This document shows, in pieces, positions 7,796 to 13,642 of a stretch of 13,642 nt of DNA (positions are counted from its first letter, which is position 1; every line of letters begins with the position of its first letter). The notes beneath the pieces are model-generated. The model did not search any database. It was not told where the DNA came from and saw nothing but the letters and a program-made list of their open reading frames with translations. Origin of the DNA: Acidobacteriota bacterium (GTDB lineage: Bacteria; Acidobacteriota; Terriglobia; Acidiferrales; UBA7541). The translations under genes were made by a program, and so were the position numbers. The DNA lies in contig PMOP01000455.1 in the NCBI GenBank assembly GCA_003161495.1, positions 1 through 13,642 of the forward strand. The letters are read 5' to 3'.

Positions 7796-8383
7796 ATGGA
7801 CGATACAAAAAATCCCTGGACCGTGCTCAAAGGGGCGACCGTTTACGAGAACGAATGGATTCGCGTGGATCATCACGAGGTTTTGGATCCTTCAGGTGGC
7901 GCTGGAAAGTACGGGACGGTTCACTTCAAGCAGGAAGCCGTGGGCGTCGTTCCGATCGACGAAAATGGAAATGTCGTCCTGGTGGGGCAGTACCGATTTC
8001 CGCTTCAAGCCTATAGTTGGGAAATTCCGGAAGGCGGCGGATCGCATTCCGTGCCCGCTCTCGGATCCGCACAGCGCGAACTCCGCGAGGAGTGCGGGCT
8101 TTCCGCAAAACGCTGGATGGAAATTCTCAGCATGGACCTTTCCAATAGCGTCACAGATGAACGCAGCACAACGTTCCTGGCCTGGGATCTTTCCGAAGTC
8201 CCCGCGCAGCCGGATGAAACGGAAAAGCTGCAGGTTGCGCGAATTCCTTTCTGGGAGGGTGTCGATCGCGCCAAGCGAGGTGACCTTCGCGATTCGATCA
8301 CCGTCGCGGCTCTGCTTCGCGTTGCTTTGATGGCGCTGCAGGGTGAATTGCCGGAACAAATTGCGAGAGCGATCGGCCGCTAG
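7796..8383 (+). CDS. NUDIX hydrolase, ADP-ribose pyrophosphatase-like
   Basis: The product is 195 aa. It probably hydrolyses a nucleoside diphosphate linked to another group, with ADP-ribose or an ADP-sugar the likeliest by resemblance to the ADPR pyrophosphatase branch (VGQYRFPLQAYSWEIPEGG at 63-81 before the box). The Nudix box runs from G80 to L102. RELREECGL at 94-102 keeps the metal-binding REXXEE core, but the first Glu of G-x5-E is Val86. I chose ATG 7796 because GGCGGAG lies 5 bp upstream. A longer frame would read through repeat D and add about 61 unlikely residues. The gene is on the same strand as prmC, 124 bp away, but D separates them, so co-transcription is uncertain. It converges on the next gene with an 8-bp gap. 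Confidence 0.9.
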   Translation: MDDTKNPWTVLKGATVYENEWIRVDHHEVLDPSGGAGKYGTVHFKQEAVGVVPIDENGNVVLVGQYRFPLQAYSWEIPEGGGSHSVPALGSAQRELREECGLSAKRWMEILSMDLSNSVTDERSTTFLAWDLSEVPAQPDETEKLQVARIPFWEGVDRAKRGDLRDSITVAALLRVALMALQGELPEQIARAIGR

Positions 8384-8391
8384 CTCGAATG

Positions 8392-8718
8392 CTAGACACC
8401 AAACGCTTTTTGGCCCCAATGGGCGGGTTGCGGAGGACTCAACTTTTTCTGAAGCATACGGAAGGAGATACTTTCTTTGTGGATGCCGCGGGCGCGAATT
8501 GTTTTAAGACGCCCTCGCAGGCGATCCGGATCCATTCCGGCGGAAGAGCAAACCGCCTTGAAATCGCTGCTGTCGTCAAAAAGAAAATGTTCCGCTTTGC
8601 GGCTGAAACTGAGCGGCCCGCAAATCCATTCTTCCAGGGTTTTTGTGATCACGGCGCGCCAAAGTCTTTCCTCCGCCGTGGCCCGGTCGTGGGTGGACAC
8701 AAGAGAATTTTCAAACAT
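8392..8718 (-). CDS. Small helical protein, unknown function
   Basis: The product is 108 aa and has no signal peptide. It looks mostly helical: EERLWRAVITKTLEEW at 16-31, then KAEHFLFDDSSDFKAVCSSAGMDPDRLRGRL at 41-71 as two adjoining helical stretches. The pattern W..VI..., A..FLF...DF..VC..AG.DP..LR is familiar to me from short uncharacterised proteins of Acidobacteriota and phages, but I cannot name a family. The last 25 residues are polar and probably disordered. ATG 8718 has a GGGGG run 8 bp upstream; an in-frame TTG at 8733 is an alternative. Its stop abuts the stop of the NUDIX gene, the tight convergent packing expected of a real gene. Confidence 0.6.
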   Translation of the reverse strand: MFENSLVSTHDRATAEERLWRAVITKTLEEWICGPLSFSRKAEHFLFDDSSDFKAVCSSAGMDPDRLRGRLKTIRARGIHKESISFRMLQKKLSPPQPAHWGQKAFGV

Positions 8719-9044
8719 GTGGATGGCCCCCAACTCAAAATTGTATTCAGTGAACGCGCCGTTACGTGCAGTCGAAGGGCCACAATGCCATCGAATTCGG
8801 AAAGAAACGGCAGGCTGTGGGAAACTTTTTAGCCTTTCATCGGATTATTCGTAATTCGCGGCTTTAGCGGGTCTCGCGCCTTGCCTCTTTGGGCACTAAA
8901 ATCTCCGTGGACAAATTTGGGCGCTGTGGAAAACCGTTTCCTTCGGGAGAAATCCACGACAAATGTTGGGAAATTTTTCCGCGACGATAGAAAATTTACA
9001 AAAATTAGACGAGGGTTTCGTATGGCGATGGTATCGTTAAAACT
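8719..9044. other. Intergenic region with two GGAAA/TTTCC palindromes
   Basis: About 325 bp without a supported gene lie between the PPOX-type gene and the small helical protein gene. They contain two short palindromes of the same type, 8928-8941 (GGAAA-ACCG-TTTCC) and 8969-8980 (GGAAA-TT-TTTCC), centred 40 bp apart in AT-rich sequence. Open frames here show no recognisable protein features. Confidence 0.4.
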
Positions 9045-9599
9045 TCATCCCGCCGTTTTTTCCAGCCCCTGTAAGCGGTCAATACTCTCCCGGTTCTTTT
9101 CCTGCCGGTAGGTTTTCAATCCATCGCGTCCGAGTTTGTGAGTCCAAGCGGAAAGCTGGCTGCGTTCGCCTTCGTACTGCAGCAGTGGAACGGCGTACCC
9201 GCAGGAATCGGAAATGCGGGAAGCCTCAATCAAGATGATCGCTCTCGCTCCTTCATGTTCTGGAAAGCGAGCCGCAAGACCGGAAAATTCCGGATGTTCG
9301 GGCTCGATCACTCTTCCTTGTCCATACAGCCGAAAAATTTTCGGCGCTCCCTGAAATGCGCAGAACATCAGGACGATTCGCCCGTTTTCTTTTATATGTG
9401 AGACGGTCTCAATGCCGCTACCGGTCAGATCCAGATAGGCAATCGTCAAAGGCCCCAAGACTCGAAGAGTGTCCAGCCCCTTCGGCGAGACATTTACGTG
9501 ACCGCCGGGATCGAGCGGCGCCGAGCCCACGAAGAAGACGGGCTGGGCTTCGATAAATTTCCTGACCGTGTCGTCAATCGTCGAATAAATTTTCCCCAC
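9045..9599 (-). CDS. Pyridoxamine 5'-phosphate oxidase (PPOX)-fold family protein
   Basis: The product is 184 aa, a split-beta-barrel flavin-binding type. Family-like segments are the N-terminal IDDTVRKFIEAQPVFFVGSA (8-27), the signature GGHVNVSPKGLDTLRVL (32-48), AYLDLTGSGIETVSHI (54-69) and GRIVLMFCAF (73-82), then KIFRLYGQGRVI (87-98). Members bind FMN or F420 and act on small substrates; this one is not PdxH itself and its substrate is unknown. Start GTG 9599 is chosen because AAGGAG (+ strand 9613-9608) lies 8 bp upstream. The open frame continues upstream but would translate repeat E. It is followed 326 bp later by the small helical protein gene on the same strand, and lies divergent from dinB. 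Confidence 0.88.
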   Translation of the reverse strand: MGKIYSTIDDTVRKFIEAQPVFFVGSAPLDPGGHVNVSPKGLDTLRVLGPLTIAYLDLTGSGIETVSHIKENGRIVLMFCAFQGAPKIFRLYGQGRVIEPEHPEFSGLAARFPEHEGARAIILIEASRISDSCGYAVPLLQYEGERSQLSAWTHKLGRDGLKTYRQEKNRESIDRLQGLEKTAG

Positions 9600-9650
9600 G
9601 GGTGCCACTCCTTCAGAAACGATATGAGCGCAATAATTTCTCGGACTAAT

Positions 9651-9715
9651 GTAGCGCCAACCTTCAGGTTGGCATTTCAGGGTCACGCAGATGCCCGCCT
9701 GAAGGCGGGCGCTAC
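9651..9715. repeat. GTAG-type paired-hairpin element E
   Basis: The left arm 9651-9674 starts GTAGCG and folds as GCCAACC-TTCA-GGTTGGC. The right arm 9692-9715 folds as GCCCGCC-TGAA-GGCGGGC and ends CGCTAC. The arms pair less well with each other than each does internally. The element lies in the divergent gap between the PPOX-type gene and dinB, 52 bp upstream of the PPOX start. Confidence 0.9.
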
Positions 9716-9861
9716 CAAAAGACGGATTTTTTCGCAAACTCTTCAGCCCATCCTAGCACGCGAGTTTTGATGCGCGATTGTGCAGGGCATCGAAACTAAA
9801 ATTGGGCGCAGCTACTTCTTCGCTCTATATTCGCCTGGGTGTATAGTAGCGGCTGACCACC

Positions 9862-11124
9862 ATGCCGAAGTTCGCCACGTTCCGGGCCAAGCACGATTCT
9901 GGCGCGGAGTCCTCGTCCCCGGTCTCCGCCAATTCCCTGCCTTCCTCCACTTCCATTTTGCATGTCGATATGGATGCATTTTTCGTTTCGGTCGAATTGC
10001 TGGACCGGCCCGAATTGCGCGGCAAGCCCGTCGTCGTTGGCGGCCAGCCGGACCAGCGCGGCATTGTTTCCACCGCGAGTTATGAGGCTCGGAAATACGG
10101 CATTCACTCGGCGATGGCGCTTCGCACAGCCGGGCGGCTATGCCCCCACGCGATATTTCTCGAACCGCGGCACCATCTTTATTCCGAATGGAGCGACCGC
10201 GTCGCGACCATTCTCGGAAAATATTCGCCGGTGGTGGAAATGGCTTCGGTGGACGAAGCGTATCTGGACCTCGCCGGGACGGAGCGGCTGCATGGGCCGC
10301 CGCTTGCTGCCGCGGATGCGTTGCTTCGTGAAATCACTGCGACGACCGGACTGCCGTGTTCCGCGGGCCTGGCGCGCACGCGCCTCGTCGCCAAAGTGGC
10401 GAGCGATCAGGCCAAGCCGCGCGGCCTGGTATGGGTTCCGGCGGAAAGCGAGGAGGCGTTTCTCGCTCCGCTGGACGTGCGGCGCATTCCGGGAATCGGC
10501 AAAGTCACCGAAGCGGCTCTCAAATCGGCGGGCATCGAAAAAGTCGGCCAGCTCGCCGCAATGCCGCTCGAAAAGCTCGAGCAAAATTTTGGGCGCTGGG
10601 GCACGGCGCTGTATCGCAAAGCGCGCGGCGGCGACACCTACGAATTTTTCGTGGATGCGGAGCCGAAAAGCATTTCGCACAACCGGACATTTTCAGAGGA
10701 CACGCGGGACCGCGCGGCACTGGACGCGACGCTCAGCCTGCTGTGCCAGAAAACGATGAAGCGTTTGCGCGAGGCAGGGCTGAGCGCTTCCACAGTTACG
10801 CTGACCATCCGGTACGAGGGATTTGAAACGATTACTCGCGCCTCCACGTTGCACGAGTCCACGCACCTCGATCCGATCGTGTTCGATGCCGTGAAGAAAT
10901 TATTTGAGCGGAACTGCGACCGCGCAAGAAAAGTCAGGCTTCTGGGCGTTGCGCTTTCTTCGTTCACGCATGGCGGAGAGCAATTGGACCTGCTCGATGC
11001 GCCGCGCCGCGAAAAACTGGAGCGCCTGTCACAAGCCACCGACGCCCTGCGCGACCGCTTCGGATTTTCAAAAATTCAATTCGGCGGCTCGCTGTCCAAA
11101 ACGCACGCGGAGGAAGACGAATGA
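9862..11124 (+). CDS. dinB: DNA polymerase IV (Y-family)
   Basis: The product is 420 aa, an error-prone translesion polymerase of the Y family, and has no visible accessory domain. HVDMDAFFVSVE at 34-45 carries the first metal ligand D36 and the likely steric-gate F41. ASVDEAYLDLAG at 128-139 carries D131 and E132. CSAGLARTRLVAKVASDQAKP (166-186) is the family's palm/finger stretch. RIPGIGKVTEAAL at 208-220 is the helix-hairpin-helix DNA-binding motif. EPKSISHNRTF (267-277) opens the little-finger domain. EQLDLL at 373-378 resembles a sliding-clamp binding motif. The first 30 residues, rich in Ser and Pro, are extra compared with E. coli DinB. ATG 9862 is the first start but has no clear ribosome site. 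I see no convincing LexA site. Element F follows 13 bp after the stop. Confidence 0.95.
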   Translation: MPKFATFRAKHDSGAESSSPVSANSLPSSTSILHVDMDAFFVSVELLDRPELRGKPVVVGGQPDQRGIVSTASYEARKYGIHSAMALRTAGRLCPHAIFLEPRHHLYSEWSDRVATILGKYSPVVEMASVDEAYLDLAGTERLHGPPLAAADALLREITATTGLPCSAGLARTRLVAKVASDQAKPRGLVWVPAESEEAFLAPLDVRRIPGIGKVTEAALKSAGIEKVGQLAAMPLEKLEQNFGRWGTALYRKARGGDTYEFFVDAEPKSISHNRTFSEDTRDRAALDATLSLLCQKTMKRLREAGLSASTVTLTIRYEGFETITRASTLHESTHLDPIVFDAVKKLFERNCDRARKVRLLGVALSSFTHGGEQLDLLDAPRREKLERLSQATDALRDRFGFSKIQFGGSLSKTHAEEDE

Positions 11125-11137
11125 AAAAGCATGTATT

Positions 11138-11208
11138 GTAGCGCCGGCGTCCCGCCGGCAGTTTTGCCGCGTGGGAAACGAAAAACGCCGGCGGGACGCC
11201 GGCGCTAC
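11138..11208. repeat. GTAG-type paired-hairpin element F, candidate bidirectional terminator
   Basis: The arms 11138-11159 and 11187-11208 are perfect 22-bp inverted copies. Each contains the self-pairing GCCGGCG-TCC-CGCCGGC. The 27-bp spacer is less symmetrical. The element occupies the gap between dinB (+) and the convergent - strand gene. Immediately to its right the CGCTAC end is repeated (11211-11216), and this second copy provides the TAG stop of the - strand gene. Confidence 0.92.
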
Positions 11209-11212
11209 TACG

Positions 11213-12013
11213 CTACTTCGCCGGGACCGTGCCCGGATCCGTAGCCGTCAAGTCGCCGCTCCCTTTGAAGTTCGCGGACTCCGACGGCCGGCAGAATGTT
11301 TCCGCAAAATCCCAGTCCGGCTTGAGCGTGAAGTCGATGGCCATTTTCCAGGGCTGCGCGTACGCTTTGGGATCGTTCAGTGTAAGATCGAGCCGCATGT
11401 GATCGCGGTCTATTCGGTGAAAGCGTTCCACGACGAGCAAGGCATCGCTGTGAGGAAAACCGGCTCGATTGATCCAACCCCAGCCGGAAAATCCGGCGGT
11501 ATCGACAACCAAATCATTTCCGTCCCAGTGCCCCAGTGAATATCCAAGCGCTCTCGGCACGCCGCCATTGTCCGGCATGGGCCGGCCATTCATCCAGATC
11601 GTGCGCCACGTGTGAACGACTTCGTAGAAAAGGAAAATCCGATCGGGGCGGTCCTTTGCCTGATACACCTCAACGAGGGAGGAACCTAAATCGTAAATTC
11701 GAGGAACACCGGCCGGCTCGCAGGTAAATGTTGGATCGACGGTAATCACGCCCGTAGTTTTCAATTCGGCGGTGTTGGCGTTAAACCTGGACTGCGCTTC
11801 AGGCATCATGTCCGGTGGCTTTCCGATGGAGTGCAGCCCTCCTCCCAATCCTCCTGACCATTGGCCGGAAAGATCATGCGGGTCAAAGGCCGGCTGGGTT
11901 TTCGCCGCGCCGGGGCCGGGCGCGCCTTGCGCCAGCAGCGCCGGAGCGAAGGCCAGCACGTTCATCAGAGCCAGCACCGCGATCGATCCAGTAAAGTTTT
12001 TTGACATGCTCAT
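11213..12013 (-). CDS. Secreted protein of unknown function, third gene of exported operon
   Basis: The product is 266 aa. The signal peptide covers about residues 1-29 (hydrophobic 10-28, cleavage probably after LLAQ or ALLA). The mature protein carries conserved-looking motifs of an uncharacterised secreted family that I recall from Acidobacteriota and proteobacterial genomes: LSGQW (48-52), DPTFTCEPAGVPR (93-105), FLFYEVVHTWRTIWMNGRP (127-145), ALGYSLGHWDGNDLVVDTAGF (155-175), FPHSDALLVVERFHRID (186-202) and LNDPKAYAQPW (212-222). The two Cys (98, 241) could form a disulfide. No catalytic function can be assigned. GGAAGA 5 bp before ATG 12013 supports the start, though Met3 is possible. 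It lies 56 bp downstream of the DUF6152 gene, in the same operon. The stop TAG comes from the GTAGC copy beside element F. Confidence 0.78.
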   Translation of the reverse strand: MSMSKNFTGSIAVLALMNVLAFAPALLAQGAPGPGAAKTQPAFDPHDLSGQWSGGLGGGLHSIGKPPDMMPEAQSRFNANTAELKTTGVITVDPTFTCEPAGVPRIYDLGSSLVEVYQAKDRPDRIFLFYEVVHTWRTIWMNGRPMPDNGGVPRALGYSLGHWDGNDLVVDTAGFSGWGWINRAGFPHSDALLVVERFHRIDRDHMRLDLTLNDPKAYAQPWKMAIDFTLKPDWDFAETFCRPSESANFKGSGDLTATDPGTVPAK

Positions 12014-12069
12014 GGAAATCTTCCATCTTCGTCCCTCAAAATCGTGGAACGAAGAACTTGTCCCCGGAA

Positions 12070-12495
12070 TTAATTCACCGGCGGCGATGGAGCCGCGCCG
12101 GATCCATTTTCATCGAGATTCAGCGATTGGCCATGAAAGACGATCTTGCTTTCCGGTATGCGGATATAACCGTTTCCGCTGCCATTTTTTGCCGGATGAA
12201 AAGTGACCAGGATTTCGTCGCCAGGTTTCAATGTGTCCTTCGTCCAGCCCGCGCGCGCCATCCACAATGGATTGTACATTTCCAGCGTCCAAGTGGTGAC
12301 CGCGCCCTGCTCATCTTTAGCGTCGAACTTCAACGTGCAATGGGGATTTCCCCAGTTCAGGCTCGTTACCGTCGCTTTGGCTGTGATCAGCTTCGTAAAA
12401 TCGTAGGCCGAGCTTCCGTGATGCGCGAAGCTGGACGAAGAAACGAGCGACAGGGCCGCCAACGCCAAAATAATTTTCAGGAGATTGATTTTCAT
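12070..12495 (-). CDS. DUF6152-family exported protein
   Basis: The product is 141 aa. The signal peptide is MKINLLKIILALAALSLVSS plus SSFA, with predicted cleavage before His25-His26 in AHHGSSAYDF. The remainder matches the DUF6152 pattern as I recall it: KATVTSLNWGNPHCTLKFDAKDE at 40-62 with the NPH motif, a W.LEMYNPLWMARAGW stretch at 69-83, then LKPGDEILVTFHPAKNG (88-104). The fold is probably a small beta-barrel and the function is unknown. If cleavage is as predicted, the mature chain starts His-His, which could suit metal binding; this is inference. AGGT 7 bp upstream supports the start. It sits 19 bp after the NHL gene and 56 bp before the third gene, so the three are probably co-transcribed. 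Confidence 0.82.
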   Translation of the reverse strand: MKINLLKIILALAALSLVSSSSFAHHGSSAYDFTKLITAKATVTSLNWGNPHCTLKFDAKDEQGAVTTWTLEMYNPLWMARAGWTKDTLKPGDEILVTFHPAKNGSGNGYIRIPESKIVFHGQSLNLDENGSGAAPSPPVN

Positions 12496-12514
12496 GAGTG
12501 ACCTGAACTTTTCC

Positions 12515-13507
12515 CTACTGCGCGACTAATTTATCCAGCCGCCAAGCCTGCTCTTCCGCCGCATACACGGTTTTCTCGTCCGGGCAAGCGACGGCGTGCA
12601 CCCAATCCATAGTTCCGGGAGTTCGTCCGTAGTGTCCAAACGTCCCGAGAACTTTGCCGGTGAGATCGAGCTTATAAATTTTTCCCACGCTGCCTACATA
12701 AATGACCTGGGTCGGCCCGGGCGTGATGCAAAACGACCACGGCGGGCCCGGCAGATTGGTCCACATTTGTTTGAAATTACCGTCGGTGTCGAAAACCTGA
12801 ATGCGGCTGTTGCCCCGGTCGGCTACGTACAGGTTCTGATTTTTGTCGATGACGATGCTGTGCGGCGTGTTGAACTCGCCTTTCCCGTTGCCGCGCTCGC
12901 CCCAGGCTTTCACAAAATTTCCTTCCTTGTCGAACTTTGCCACGCGCGAATTGCCGTAGCCGTCGGAAACGAAGACGCTGCCGTCCTGGGCCCACGTCAC
13001 GTCGGTCGGCTGATAGAACGCGACCTTGGGAGGAACGGCGTGCTCAATCACGTGTGTCGTCCACGTCCAGGGTTCCGGCCGCATCCCGAGAACTTCTTGC
13101 GTGCGGCCCTCCAGATCGAATTTGATGACCATATTGGACGCCGCATCGATGTACCACATGTTGCCTTGCGGATCGAAGCGAATCGTGTGCGCGCCCTCGA
13201 ACTCCCCCGATCCTTCGCCCATCGAGCGGACGAACGCGCCTTCGGCGTCGAATTCGAGCAGCGGATGATAGCCGCGATTAAGAAGAAATATGTGGCCCTT
13301 GGAATTGACGGCCACGCCGATTACTTCGCCCAATACGTACGTGGCAGGATAATGAAAAAAGTTTTCGACGAGATGCAGCGGAAGTTGCGGCGGCGTGACG
13401 TTGTCACCTTGCGTGCCTCCGTTGCCTTGCGCGCCGGCCGGCGTGATGTACACAAACGCAAAAGTGGCGGCAAACAAAATTGGCAAAATGAAACTTCTCT
13501 TGGTCAT
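12515..13507 (-). CDS. Exported NHL beta-propeller, peptidyl-alpha-hydroxyglycine lyase-like
   Basis: The product is 330 aa. The signal peptide ends near residue 26 (ITPAGA-Q). At least five NHL-type blades follow, for example GHIFLLNRGYHPLLEFD (71-87), GNMWYIDAASNMVIKFD (115-131), GSVFVSDGYGNSRVAKFD (176-193), QNLYVADRGNSRIQVFD (224-240) and a last one at about 303-325. The layout resembles the lyase half of peptide-amidating enzymes (PAL). Possible zinc His are H107 (AHT), H216 (PHS) and H304 (VHA); possible active-site partners are R78, Y184 and R231. This alignment is from memory of PAL and needs a structural check. I chose ATG 13507 because GGGGG lies 5 bp upstream and a good signal peptide starts here; a longer frame adds 36 unlike residues. 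It is the first gene of the three-gene exported operon. Confidence 0.83.
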   Translation of the reverse strand: MTKRSFILPILFAATFAFVYITPAGAQGNGGTQGDNVTPPQLPLHLVENFFHYPATYVLGEVIGVAVNSKGHIFLLNRGYHPLLEFDAEGAFVRSMGEGSGEFEGAHTIRFDPQGNMWYIDAASNMVIKFDLEGRTQEVLGMRPEPWTWTTHVIEHAVPPKVAFYQPTDVTWAQDGSVFVSDGYGNSRVAKFDKEGNFVKAWGERGNGKGEFNTPHSIVIDKNQNLYVADRGNSRIQVFDTDGNFKQMWTNLPGPPWSFCITPGPTQVIYVGSVGKIYKLDLTGKVLGTFGHYGRTPGTMDWVHAVACPDEKTVYAAEEQAWRLDKLVAQ

Positions 13508-13535
13508 TTCTACCCCCAGGCGGACGGATGCCGGG

Positions 13536-13566
13536 AGTATATGCTCCTTGCTATTACGCAGCAAGG
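13536..13566 (-). promoter_or_regulatory. Candidate promoter with overlapping inverted repeat for the exported operon
   Basis: On the - strand, TTGCTG (13564-13559) and TATACT (13541-13536) are separated by 17 bp; the -10 matches consensus at five of six. A perfect inverted repeat CCTTGCT-attacgc-AGCAAGG (13546-13566) covers the -35 and most of the spacer, where a repressor would block RNA polymerase. The operon's first ATG is 28 bp downstream of the -10. Confidence 0.45.
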
Positions 13567-13627
13567 TCCACGCAAAGCCTCCACGATTATTCGGCTTTTG
13601 GCTATGTTGCGCCATGGCTTTGAATAT

Positions 13628-13642
13628 GTAGCGGCCGCCTTC
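13628..13642. repeat. Left end of a further GTAG-type element, cut by the window edge
   Basis: The last 15 bases, GTAGCGGCCGCCTTC, match the outer part of the right arm of element E read on the other strand, with one difference. The rest of the hairpin would lie beyond the window. Confidence 0.55.

Noticed and set aside
8881..9111. Possible + strand small gene of 76 codons
   Set aside because: Overlaps the end of the PPOX-type gene, with irregular composition and no features.
9600..9737. N-terminal extension of the PPOX-type protein
   Set aside because: It would translate repeat E; the AAGGAG site at 9608-9613 fits GTG 9599.
9842..9847. TATAGT as a -10 for dinB
   Set aside because: No acceptable -35 at 16-18 bp upstream, so it is not listed as a promoter.
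10138..10680. Open - strand frame of 180 codons opposite dinB
   Set aside because: Shadow of dinB, which has all polymerase motifs in the + frame.

Overview
The window reads like ordinary chromosomal DNA of a soil bacterium, most likely an Acidobacteriota member. The reasons are fairly GC-rich coding sequence, Shine-Dalgarno starts, several secreted proteins of families that I recall as common in Acidobacteriota (a DUF6152 protein, its secreted neighbour, a secreted START-like protein), and many interspersed hairpin repeats beginning GTAGC. This assignment is inference: there is no rRNA or other taxonomic marker. I see no tRNA, rRNA, CRISPR array, transposase, integrase or phage module.

Layout. 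1-190: no gene, one palindromic repeat. 191-2329 (+): a double-length ThyX-like flavoprotein, then a small membrane protein. 2403-4644 (-): a secreted START/SRPBCC-like protein followed by a Rieske oxygenase. 4977-5378 (+): a small exported protein of unknown function. 5594-8383 (+): the translation-termination pair prfA (release factor 1) and prmC (which methylates it), then a NUDIX hydrolase. 8392-9599 (-): a small helical unknown protein and a PPOX-fold flavin-binding protein. 9862-11124 (+): DNA polymerase IV (dinB). 11213-13507 (-): a compact operon of three exported proteins. They are an NHL beta-propeller resembling peptidyl-hydroxyglycine lyase, a DUF6152 protein whose predicted mature N terminus is His-His, and a secreted protein of unknown function.

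The two most interesting layers are these. (1) A family of paired-hairpin elements with GTAG...CTAC ends sits almost exactly at gene ends. In two copies the two hairpins differ from each other, yet each keeps perfect internal pairing. In three genes the stop codon TAG lies in the element edge or in element-derived sequence beside it. Two copies fill the gaps between convergent genes and are candidate bidirectional terminators. (2) The exported operon at 11213-13507 has a predicted promoter overlapped by a perfect 7-bp inverted repeat. Its propeller keeps residues that match my memory of the PAL active site, so it may be an undescribed extracytoplasmic system. The ThyX-like protein has both FAD/dUMP motifs altered and may not be a plain thymidylate synthase.
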